This document shows positions 1-9,899 of a DNA stretch of 64,000 nucleotides, in pieces. The stretch is from Calliopsis andreniformis (lineage: Eukaryota > Arthropoda > Insecta > Hymenoptera > Andrenidae): assembly GCF_051401765.1 (NCBI RefSeq), contig NW_027480423.1:17608001-17672000 (forward strand), given 5' to 3'. Position 1 is the first letter of the stretch. Each line of letters opens with the position of its first letter. The translations under genes and the position numbers were made by a program. A model generated the notes under the pieces. It did no database searches, had not been told where the DNA came from, and was given only the letters and a program-made list of their open reading frames with translations.

Positions 1-589
1 TCAAACTGGTTGCACTTATTCCTGTTATATGATGGAAACACTGTTTTACTTTTTTTGCATTTTATGGTTCGGGCGTTCACTTCTAAGGTCCTAACTATTC
101 AATGTGTTGGAACAACGCCCTAGGGTGAAGCCTAGCTTGCTCGGAAAGTAGTAATGACCATAAGTTTCATACTGGTTGCAATTATTCGTTTTATACGATG
201 GAAACACTGTTGTATTTTTATTGCATTTTATGCTTCGGGCGTTGACTTCTAAGGCCCTAACTATTCAATCTGTTGGAGCAACGCCCTAGGGTGAAGCCTA
301 GGTTGCTCGGAAAGTAGAAATGACCATAAGTTTCATACTGGTTGCAATTATTCGTTTTATACGATGGAAAAACTGTTGTATTTATATTGTATTTTATGCT
401 TCTGGCGTTGACTTCTAAGGCACTAACTATTCGATCTGGTGGAGCAACGCCCTAGAGTGAAGCCTAGGTTGCCCGGAACGTAGAATTGGCCATCACTTTC
501 AAACTGGTCGCAATTATTCCTGTTATATGATGGAAACACTGTTGTATTTTTTTTTGCATTTTATGGTTCGGGCCTTGACTTCTAAGGCC

Positions 590-1419
590 CTAACTATTCA
601 ATCTGCTGGAGCAACGCCCTAGGGTGAAGCCTAGGTTGCTCGAAAAGTAGAAATGAACATAAGTTTCATACTGGTTGCAATTATTCGTTTTATACGATGG
701 AAAAACTGTTGTATTTATATTGTATTTTATGCTTCTGGCGTTGACTTCTAAGGCACTAACTATTCGATCTGGTGGAGCAACGCCTTAGGGTGAAGCCTAG
801 CTTGCTCGGAAAGTAGAAATGACTATAAGTTTCATACTGGTTGCAATTATTCGTTTTATACGATGGAAAAGCTGTTGTATTTATATCGTATTTTATGCTT
901 CTGGCGTTGACTTCTTAGCCCGTAACTATTCGGTCTGGTGGAGCAACGCCCTAGAGTGAAGCCTAGCTTGCCCGGAACGTAGAATTTTCCATCACTTTCA
1001 AACTGGTTGCAATTATTCCTGTTATATGATGGATACACTGTTGTATTTTTATTGCATTTGATGCTTCGGGCGTTGACTTCTAAGGCCCTAACTATTCAAT
1101 CTGTTGGCCCAACGCCCTAGGGTGAAGGCTAGCTTGCTCGGAAAGTAGAAATGACCATCAGTTTCATACTGGTTGCAATTATTCGTTTTATACGATGGAA
1201 AAGCTGTTGTATTTATATCGTATTTTATGCTTCTGGCGTTGACTTCTTAGGCCGTAACTATTCGGTCTGGTGCAGCAACGCCCTGGAGTGAAACCTAGGT
1301 TGCCCGGAACGTAGAATTGGCCATCACTTACAAACTGGTTGCAATTATACGTGATATATGATGGAAACTCTGTTGTATTTTTTTTGCATTTTATGTTTCG
1401 GGCGTTGACTTCTAAGGCC
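590..1419 (+). repeat. Pentamer higher-order repeat, copy 1 (830 bp)
   Basis: This stretch of five monomers matches the next 830 bp closely. The marker CGAAAAGTAGAAATGAAC at 641 recurs at 1471, and ACTTCTTAGCCCG with AGAATTTTCC recurs at the same offset. Boundaries are approximate. Confidence 0.75.
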
Positions 1420-2248
1420 CTAACTATTCAATCTGCTGGAGCGACGCCCTAGGGTGAAGCCTAGGTTGCTCGAAAAGTAGAAATGAACATAAGTTTCATA
1501 CTGGTTGCAATTATTCGTTTTATTCGATGGAAAAACTGTTGTATTTATATTGTATTTTATGCTTCTGGCGTTGACTTCTAAGGCACTAACTGTTCGATCT
1601 GGTGGAGCAACGCCCTAGGGTGAAGCCTAGCTTGCTCGGAAAGTAGAAATGACTATAAGTTTCATACTGGTTGCAATTATTCGTTCTATACGATGGAAAA
1701 GCTGTTGTATTTATATCGTATTTTATGCTTCTGGCCTTGACTTCTTAGCCCGTAACTATTCGGTCTGGTGGAGCAACGCCCTAGAGTGAAGCCTAGCTTG
1801 CCCGGAACGTAGAATTTTCCATCACTTTCAAACTGGTTGCAATTATTCCTGTTATATGATGGATACACTGTTGTATTTTTATTGCATTTGATGCTTCGGG
1901 CGTTGAGTTCTAAGGCCCTAACTATTCAATCTGTTGGCCCAACGCCCTAGGGTGAAGGCTAGCTTGCTCGGAAACTAGAAATGACCATCAGTTTCATACT
2001 GGTTGCAATTTTTCGTTTTATACGATGGAAAAGCTGTTGTATTTATATCGTATTTTATGCTTCTGGCGTTGACTTCTTAGGCCGTAACTATTCGGTCAGG
2101 TGGAGCAACGCCCTGGAGTGAAACCTAGGTTGACCGGAACGTAGAATTGGCCATCACTTACAAACTGGTTGCAATTATTCCTGATATATGATGGAAACTC
2201 TGTTGTATTTTTTTGCATTTTATGTTTCGGGCGTTGACTTCTAAGGCC
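1420..2248 (+). repeat. Pentamer higher-order repeat, copy 2
   Basis: Second copy of the 830 bp unit, with a few substitutions (for example GTTGAGTTCT for GTTGACTTCT) and a 1-base shorter T run. A partial third copy at about 2,460-2,820 carries the same AGAATTTTCC and TTGGCCCAACG markers, and the two-monomer core recurs at about 3,480-3,720. Confidence 0.75.
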
Positions 2249-4150
2249 CTAACCATTCAATCTGCTGGAGCGACGCCCTGGGGTGAAGCCTAGGTTGCTC
2301 GGAAAGTAGAAATATCCATAAGTTTCATACTGTTTGCAATTATTCGTTTTATACGATGGAAAAACTGTTGTATTTTTATTGCATTTTATGCTTCGGGCGT
2401 TGACTTCTAAGGCCCTAACTATTCAATCTGCTGGAGCAACGCCCTAGGGTGAAGCCTAGGTTGCTCGGAAAGTAGAAATGACCATAGGTTTCATACTGGT
2501 TGCAATTATTCGTTTTATACGATGGAAAAGCTGTTGTATTTATATCGTATTTTATGCTTCTGGCGTTGACTTCTTTGCCCGTAACTATTCGGTCTGGTGG
2601 AGCAACGCCCTAGAGTGAAGCCTAGCTTGCCCGGAACGTAGAATTTTCCATCACTTTCAAACTGGTTGCAATTATTCCTGTTATATGATGGATACACTGT
2701 TGTATTTTTATTGCATTTGATGCTTCGGGCGTTGAGTTCTAAGGCCCTAACTATTCAATCTGTTGGCCCAACGCCCTAGGGTGAAGGCTAGCTTGCTCGG
2801 AAAGTAGAAATGACCATCAGTTTCACACTGTTTGCAATTATTCGTTTTATACGATGGAAACGCTGTTGTTTTTATATTGTATTTTATGCCTCTGGCGTTG
2901 ACTTCTAAGGCACTATCTATTCGATCTGGTGGAGCAACGCCCTAGAGAGAAGCCTAGGTTGCCCGGAACGTAGAATTGGCCATCACTTTCAAACTGGTTG
3001 CACTTATTCCTGTTATATGATGGAAACACTGTTTTATTTTTTTTGCATTTTATGGTTCGGGCGTTCACTTCTAAGGTCCTAACTATTCAATGTGTTGGAA
3101 CAACGCCCTAGGGTGAAGCCTAGCTTGCTCGGAAAGTAGAAATGGCCATAAGTTTCATACTGGTTGCAATTATTCGTTTTATACGATGGAAACACTGTTG
3201 TATTTTTATTGCATTTTATGCTTCGGGCGTTGACGTCTAAGGCCCTAACTATTCAGTCGGTTGGAGCAACGCCCTAGGGTGAAGCCTAGGTTGCTCGGAA
3301 AGTAGAAATGACCATAGGTTTCATACTGGTTGCAATTATTCGTTTTATACGATGGAAAAACTGTTGTATTTATATTGTATTTTATGCTTCTGGCGTTGAC
3401 TTCTAAGGCACTAACTATTCGATCTGGTGGAGCAACGCCCTAGAGTGAAGCCTAGGTTGCCCGGAACGTAGAATTGGCCATCACTTTCAAACTGGTCGCA
3501 ATTATTCCTGTTATATGATGGATACACTGTTGTATTTTTATTGCATTTGATGCTTCGGGCGTTGACTTCTAAGGCTCTAACTATTCAATCTGTTGGCCCA
3601 ACGCCCTAGGGTGAAGGCTAGCTTGCTCGGAAAGTAGAAATGACCATCAGTTTCATACTGGTTGCAATTTTTCGTTTTATACGATGGAAAAGCTGTTGTA
3701 TTTATATCGTATTTTATGCTTCTGGCGTTGACTTCTTAGGCCGTAACTATTCGGTCAGGTGGAGCAACGCCCTGGAGTGAAACCTTGGTTGCCCGGAACG
3801 TAGAATTGGCCATCACTTACAAACTGGTTGCAATTATTCCTGATATATGATGGAAACTCTGTTGTATTTTTTTTGCATTTTATGTTTCGGGCGTTGACTT
3901 CTAAGGCCCTAGCTGTTAGACCTAGTGGAGCAACGCCCTAGAGTGAACCTGAGGTTGCCCGGAAAGGAGAAATGACCATCATTTTCAAACTGGTTGCAAT
4001 TAATCCTTTTATACGATGGAAAAGCTGTTGTATTTATATCGTATTTTATTCTTCTGGCGTTTACTTCTAAGGACCTAACTATTCGATCTGGTGGAGCAAC
4101 GCCCTAGAGTGAAGCCTAGGTTGCTCGGAATGTAGAAATGACCATAACTT

Positions 4151-4316
4151 TCACACTGGTTGCTATTATTCGTTTTATACGGTGTAAAAGCTGTTTTATT
4201 TATATCGTATTTTATGCTTCTGGCTTTGACTTCTTAGGGCCTACCTATTCGACCTGGTGGAGCAACGCCCTAGAGTGAAACCTAGGTTGCCCTGAACGTA
4301 GAAATGACCATTACAT
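4151..4316 (+). repeat. Representative C-type monomer, variant 1
   Basis: This is a more divergent 166 bp unit starting TCACACTGG with TTGCTATTATTCG instead of TTGCAATTATTCG. It also has ACGGTGTAAAAG, a TTTGACTTCTTAGGGCC stretch and a GCCCTGAACG end. The same unit recurs near 7.47, 15.94 and 22.42 kb, always next to variant 2. It keeps the CCTAG...CCTAGG dyad. Confidence 0.85.
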
Positions 4317-4482
4317 TCACACTGGTTGCAATTATTCCTGTTATACGATGGAAAAACTGTTGTATTTTTATTGTATTCTATGCTTCTGGCGATTAATTCT
4401 AAGTCGCTAGCTATTTGATCAGGTGGAGCAACGATCTAGAGTGAAGCCTAGGTTGCCCGGAACGTAGAATTGGCCATCACTT
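4317..4482 (+). repeat. Representative C-type monomer, variant 2
   Basis: This 166 bp unit directly follows variant 1. It is marked by GGCGATTAATTCTAAGTCGC, AGCTATTTGATCAGG and, in this copy, GCAACGATCTAGAG (usually GCAACGACCTAGAG elsewhere). It recurs near 6.48, 7.63, 14.11, 16.11, 18.26, 21.08, 22.58 and 24.74 kb and is not seen in the 25.7-64 kb part, so it marks the first 25 kb. Confidence 0.85.
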
Positions 4483-5090
4483 TCAAACTGGTTGCAATTA
4501 TTCCTGATATATGATGGAAACACTGCTGTATTTTTTTTGCATTTTATGGATCGGGCGCTGACTTCTAAGGCCCTAACTATTCAATCCGTTGGAGCAACTC
4601 CCTAGGGCGAAGCCTAGGTTGCTCGGAAAGTAGAAATGACCATAAGTTTCATACTGGTTGCAATTATTCGTTTTATACGATGGAAAAACTGTTGTATTTA
4701 TATTGTATTTTATGCTTCTGGCGTTGACTTCTAAGGCACTAACTATTCGATCTGGTGGAGCAACGCCCTAGAGTGAAGCCTAGGTTGCCCGGAACGTAGA
4801 ATTGGCCATCACTTTCAAACTGGTTGCAATTATTCCTGATATATGATGGAAACACTGTTGTATTTTTTTTGCATTTTATGGATCGGGCGTTGACTTCTAA
4901 GGCCCTAACTATTCAATCTGTTGGAGCAACGCCCTAGGGTGAAGCCTAGGTTGCTCGGAAAGTAGAAATATCCATAAGTTTCATACTGGTTGCAATTACT
5001 CGTATTATACGATGGAAAAACTGTTGTATTTATATTGTATTTTATGCTTCTGGCGTTGACTTCTATGGCACTAACTATTCGATCTGGTGG
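4475..5090 (+). repeat. Duplicated satellite block, also at about 8,128-8,743
   Basis: CACTGCTGTA at 4521 recurs at 8174, an offset of 3,653 bp (22 monomers plus one base). Flanking variants GGATCGGGCGCTGAC, CAATCCGTTGG and ATTACTCGTATTATACG match in the same order. The A/B dimer arrangement is kept in both copies. Confidence 0.7.
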
Positions 5091-6879
5091 AGCAACGCCC
5101 TAGAGTGATGCCTAGGTTGCCCGGAACGTAGAATTGGCCATCACTTTCAAACTGGTTGCAATTATTCCTGTTATATGACGGATACACTGTAGTATTTTTA
5201 TTGCATTTTATGCTTCGGGCGTTGCCTTCTAGGGCCCTAACTATTCAATCTGTTGGACCAACGCCCTAGGGTGAAGGCTAGCTTGCTCGGAAAGTAGAAA
5301 TGACCATAAGTTTCATACTGGTTGCAATTATTCGTTTTATACGATGGAAAAGCGGTTGTATTTGTATTGTATTTTATGCCTCTGGCGTTGACTTCTTAGG
5401 CCGTAACTATTCGGTCTGGTGGAGCAACGCCCTGGAGTGAAACCTAGGTTGCCCGGAACGTAGAATTGGCCATCACTTTCAAACTGGTTGCAATTATTCC
5501 TGATATATGATGGAAACACTGTTGTATTTTTTTTGCATTTTATGTTTCGGGCGTTGACTTCTAAGTCCCTAACTATTCAATCTGTTGGAGCAACGCCCTA
5601 GGGTGAAGCCTTGGTTGCTCGGCAAGTAGAAATGTCCATAAGTTTCATGCTGGTTGCAATTATTCGTTTTATACGATGGAAAAACTGTTGTATTTATATT
5701 GTATTTTATGCTTCTGGCGTTGACTTCTAAGGCACTAACTATTCGATCCGGTGGAGAAACGCCCTAGAGTGAAGCCTAGGTTGCCCGGAACGTAGAATTG
5801 TCACATCACATTCAAAGTGGTTGCAATTATAGCTGTTATATGATGGAAACGCTGTTGTATTTTTATTGCATTTTATGCTTCGGGCGTTGACTTCTGAGGC
5901 CCTAACTATTCAATCTGTTGGAGCAACGCCCTAGGGCGAAGCATAGGTTGCTCGAAAAGTAGAAATGACCATAGGTTTCTTACTGGTTGCAATCATTCGT
6001 TTTATACGATGGAAAAACTGTCGTATTTTAATTGTATTTTATGCTTTTAGCGATGAATTCTAAGTCCCTAGCTATTCCATCTGGTGGAACAACGCCCTAG
6101 GGTAAAGCCCAGGTTGCGCGGATCGTAGAAATGACCATAACTTTCACACTGGTAGCAATTATTCGTTTTATACGATGGAAAAACTGTTTTATTTATTTTG
6201 TATTTTATGCTTCGGGCGTTGACTTCTGAAGACCTAACTATTCGATCTGGTGGTGCAACGCCCTGGAGTGAAACCTGGGTTGCCCGGAACGTAGAAATGA
6301 CCATAACTTTCACACTGGTTGCTATCTTTCGTTTTATACGATGGAAAGACTGTTATATTTATATCGTATTTTATGCTTCTGGCGTTGACTTCTTAGGGCC
6401 TACCTATTCGACCTGGTGGAGCAACGCCCTAGAGTGAAACCTAGGTTGCCCTGAACGTAGAAATAACCATTACATTCACACTGGTTGCAATTATTCCTGT
6501 CATACGATGGAGAAACTGTTGTAGTTTTATTGTATTCTATGCTTCTGGCGATTAATTCTAAGTCGCTAGCTATTTGATCAGGTGGAGCAACGACCTAGAG
6601 TGAAGCCTAGGTTGCCCGGAACGTAGAAATGACAATTACTTTCACACTGTTTGCTATTATTCATTTTGTACGATGGAAAAGCTGTTGTACTTATATTGTA
6701 TTTTATTCTTATGGCGTTGAATTCTAAGTCCCTAGCTATTCCATCTGGTGCAACAACGCCCTAGGGTAAAGCCCAGGTTGCGCGGAACGTAGAAATGACC
6801 ATAACTTTTAAACTGGTTGCAATTATTCCTGATATGTGATGGTAACACTGTTGTATTTTTTTTGCATTTTATGGTTCGG

Positions 6880-7754
6880 GCGTTGACTTCTAAGGCCCTA
6901 ACTATTCAATCTGCTGGAGCGACGCCCTAGGGTGAAGCCTAGGTTGCTCGGAAAGTAGAAATATCCATAAGTTTCATACTGTTTGCAATTATTCGTTTTA
7001 TACGATGGAAAAACTGTTGTATTTATAGTGTCTTTTATGCTTCTGGCGTTGACTTCTAAGGCCCTAGCTGTTCGACCTAGTGGAGCAACGCCCTAGAGTG
7101 AACCTGAGGTTGCCCGGAAAGGAGAAATGACCATCATTTTCAAACTGGTTGCAATTAATCCTTTTATACGATGGAAAAGCTGTTGTATTTATATCCTATT
7201 TTATGCTTCTGGCGTTTACTTCTAAGGACCTAACTATTCGATCTGGTGGAGCAACGCCCTAGAGTGAAGCCCAGGTTGCCCGGAAAGGAGAAATGACCAT
7301 CACTTTCTAACTGGTTGCAATTAATCCTTTTATACGATGGAAAAGCTGTTGTATTTATATCGTATTTTATTCTTCTTGCGTTTACTTCTAAGGACCTAAC
7401 TATTCGATCTGGTGGAGCAACGCCCTAGAGTGAAGCCTAGGTTGCTCGGAATGTAGAAATGACCATAACTTTCACACTGGTTGCTATTATTCGTTTTATA
7501 CGGTGTAAAAGCTGTTTTATTTATATCGTATTTTATGCTTCTGGCTTTGACTTCTTAGGGCCTACCTATTCGACCTGGTGGAGCAACGCCCTAGAGTGAA
7601 ACCTAGGTTGCCCTGAACGTAGAAATGACCATTACATTCACACTGGTTGCAATTATTCCTGTTATACGATGGAAAAACTGTTGTATTTTTATTGTATTCT
7701 ATGCTTCTGGCGATTAATTCTAAGTCGCTAGCTATTTGATCAGGTGGAGCAACG
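6880..7754 (+). repeat. Duplicated satellite block, copy at 21,822-22,696
   Basis: GTTTGCAATT at 6981 has its counterpart at 21923, an offset of 14,942 bp (90 monomers plus two bases). Shared private variants include ATATCCATAAG, GACCTAGTGGAGC, GTGAACCTGAGG, GGAAAGGAGAAATG and CTTCTTGCGTTTAC. The block ends inside a C-type monomer, where one copy has GCAACGACC and the other GCAACGCCC. Confidence 0.8.
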
Positions 7755-8301
7755 ACCTAGAGTGAAGCCTAGGTTGCCCGGAACGTACAAATGACAATTA
7801 CTTTCACACTGTTTGCTATTATTCAATTTGTACGATGGAAAAGCTGTTGTACTTATATTGTCTTTTATTCTTATGGCGTTGAATTCTAAGTCCCTAGCTA
7901 TTCCATCAGGTGGAACAACGCCCTAGGGTAAAGCCCAGGTGGCGCGGAACGTAGAAATGACCATAACTTTCAAACTGGTTGCAATTATTCCTGATATATG
8001 ATGGAAACACTGTTGTATTTTTTTTGCATTTTATTGTTCGGGCGTTGACTTCTAAGGCCCTAACTATTCGATATGGTGGAGCAACGCAATAGAGTGATGC
8101 CTAGGTTGCCCGGAACGTAGAATTGGCCATCAATTTCAAACTGGTTGCAATTATACCTGTTATATGATGGAAACACTGCTGTATTTTTTTCGCATTTTAT
8201 GGATCGGGCGCTGACTTCTAAGGCCCTAACTATTCAATCCGTTGGAGCAACGCCCTAGGGCGAAGCCTAGGTTGCTCGGAAAGTAGAAATGACCATAAGT
8301 T

Positions 8302-8467
8302 TCATACTGGTTGCAATTATTCGTTTTATACGATGGAAAAACTGTTGTATTTATATTGTATTTTATGCTTCTGGCGTTGACTTCTAAGGCACTAACTATT
8401 CGATCTGGTGGAGCAACGCCCTAGAGTGAAGCCTAGGTTGCCCGGAACGTAGAATTGGCCATCACTT
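8302..8467 (+). repeat. Representative class B monomer
   Basis: This 166 bp copy shows the class B state at the diagnostic sites. It starts TCATACTGG, has ATTCGTTTTATACGATGG near its 5' part, TATTTATATTGTATTTTATGC in the T-rich part, TTCTGGCG, GGCACTAACTATTCGATC, CCTAGAGTGAAG in the dyad and GCCCGGAACGTAGAATTGG at the end. It has seven CpG sites by count. Class B copies are usually followed by a class A copy, because the B 3' end runs into TCAAACTGG. Confidence 0.9.
8319..8335 (+). other. CENP-B-box-like 17 bp motif in class B monomers (representative)
   Basis: The motif reads ATTCGTTTTATACGATG. Against the mammalian CENP-B box core NTTCGNNNNANNCGGGN it matches seven of nine fixed positions (TTCG, A, CG) and lacks the final GG (AT instead). 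Class A monomers have ATTCCTGTTATATGATG here and match only five of nine. The motif recurs in most B and C-type units, for example 184-200. Known: the box binds CENP-B in mammals, and no such role is established in plants. The resemblance may be chance. Confidence 0.35.
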
Positions 8468-8633
8468 TCAAACTGGTTGCAATTATTCCTGATATATGAT
8501 GGAAACACTGTTGTATTTTTTTTGCATTTTATGGATCGGGCGTTGACTTCTAAGGCCCTAACTATTCAATCTATTGGAGCAACGCCCTAGGGTGAAGCCT
8601 AGGTTGCTCGGAAAGTAGAAATATCCATAAGTT
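8468..8633 (+). repeat. Representative class A monomer
   Basis: This 166 bp copy follows the class B copy directly, and the two form a 332 bp dimer. Class A states are TCAAACTGG at the start, ATTCCTG(T/A)TATATGATGG, an eight-T run before GCATTTTATGG, GGGCGTTGAC, GGCCCTAACTATTCAATC, CCTAGGGTGAAG in the dyad and GCTCGGAAAGTAGAAAT at the end. Hand alignment of A and B consensus gives about 20 differences in 166 positions (about 88% identity). Class A has about four CpG sites against seven in class B. This copy has small private changes, such as ATATCC in place of ATGACC near the end. Confidence 0.9.
8579..8607 (+). other. Conserved dyad with two CCTAGG palindromes (representative)
   Basis: The 29 bp segment reads GCAA, then CGC, then CCTAGG-GTGAAG-CCTAGG, then TTGC. 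CCTAGG pairs with CCTAGG across a six-base loop, and GCAA pairs with TTGC outside it with a three-base bulge, so a hairpin or cruciform can form. Another clean copy is at 278-306. Class B has CCTAGA in the left arm, which leaves one mismatch. Some variants alter an arm (CTGGAG, CCTAGC), but most units keep at least the right CCTAGG and the GCAAC/GTTGC ends. Confidence 0.7.
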
Positions 8634-9899
8634 TCATACTGGTTGCAATTACTCGTATTATACGATGGAAAAACTATTGTATTTATATTGTATTTTATGC
8701 TTCTGGCGTTGACTTCTATGGCACTAACTATTCGATCTGGTGGAGCAACGCCCCAGAGTGAAGCCTAGGTTGCCCGGAACGTAGAATTGGCCATCAATTT
8801 CAAACTGGTTGCAATTATACCTGTTATATGATGGAAACACTGCTGTATTTTTTTTGCGTTTTATGGTTCGGGCGCTGACTTCTAAGGCCCTAACTATTCA
8901 ATCCGATGGAGCAACGCCCTAGGGTGAAGCCTAGGTTGCTCGGAAAGTAGAAATGACCATAAGTTTCATACTGGTTGCAATTATTCGTTTTATACGATGG
9001 AAAAGCTGTTGTATTTATATTCTATTTTATGCTTCTGGCGTTGACTTCAAAGGCACTAACTATTCGATCTGGTGGAGCAACGCCCTAGAGTGAAGACTAG
9101 GTTACCCGGAACGTAGAATTGGCCATCACTTTCAAACTGGTTGCAATTATTCCTGATATATGATGGAAACACTGTAGCATTTTTTTTGCATTTTATGGTT
9201 CGGACGTTGACTTCTAAGGCCCTAACTATTCAATCTGTTCGAGCAACGCCCTAGGGTGAAGCCTAGGTTGCTCGGAAAGTAGAAATGACCATAAGTTTCA
9301 TACTGGTTGCAATTATTCGTTTTATACGATGGAAAAGCTGTTGTATTTATATTGTATTTTATGCTTCTGGCGTTGACTTCTAAGGCACTAACTATTCGAT
9401 CTGGTGGAGCAACGCCCTAGAGTGAAGCCTAGGTTGCCCGGAACGTAGAATTGGCCATCACTTTCAAACTGGTTGCAATTATTCCTGTTATATGATGGAT
9501 ACACTGTTGTATTTTTATTGCATTTTATGCTTCGGGCGTTGACTTCTAAGGCCCTAACTATTCAATCTGTTCGACCAACGCCCTAGGGTGAAGCCTAGCT
9601 TGCTCGGAAAGTAGAAATGACCATAAGTTTCATACTGGTTGCAATTATTCGTTTTATACGATGGAAAAGCTGTTGTATTTATATCGTATTTTATGCTTCT
9701 GGCGTTGACTTCTTAGGCCGTAACTATTCGGTCTGGTGCAGCAACGCCCTGGAGTGAAACCTAGGTTGCCCAACGTAGAATTGGCCATCACTTTCAAACT
9801 GGTTGCAATTATTCCTGATATATGATGGAAACACTGTTGTATTTTTTTTGCATTTTATGGTTCGGGCGTTGACTTCTAAGGACCTAACTATTCAATCTG

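Larger units (their letters stand above)
1..3905 (+). repeat. Array zone 1: A/B and chimeric monomers with a local pentamer
   Basis: Satellite monomers only. The first 500 bases recur almost unchanged about 2,988 bp later (18 monomers). Inside the zone a five-monomer higher-order repeat is visible. Several monomers switch class internally: the unit at 167-332 has a B-type 5' part (TTCG...ACGATGG) and an A-type 3' part (CTAGGGTG, GCTCGGAAAG). No non-satellite sequence seen. Confidence 0.85.
3906..7975 (+). repeat. Array zone 2: C-type-rich satellite
   Basis: Satellite monomers only, with many C-type units: AGCTGTT(A/C)GACCTAGTGG units with GGAAAGGAGAAATG, TTGCTATTATTCG units and GCGATTAATTC units. 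Regular A/B dimers occupy about 4,480-5,750. Marker TTCAAAGTGG (5,811) and marker GCGCGGATCG (near 6,115) recur later at multiples of 166 bp. Confidence 0.8.

Noticed and set aside
67..80. Pol III B-box-like GGTTCGGGC, suggesting a tRNA or SINE origin
   Set aside because: It lacks the conserved A and CC of the GGTTCGANNCC box, has no A box at the right distance and no tRNA fold. It is present only in class A as GGTTCGGGCG.
241..270. Telomere-like CCCTAA in GGCCCTAACTATT
   Set aside because: Only one unit per monomer with no tandem run, so it is part of the satellite consensus.
856..1038. Short minus-strand open frame with many copies, considered as a small gene family
   Set aside because: Copies follow the satellite period, the frame spans the monomer junction, there is no ribosome-site or intron context, and the predicted peptide is low in recognisable features. 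It is explained by lack of stop codons in one chimeric monomer.
6198..6437. 79-codon plus-strand frame (also at 13834, 17986, 20808 and 24461)
   Set aside because: It overlaps an 81-codon minus-strand frame in the same satellite unit and recurs only because that unit was duplicated. No coding signature seen.
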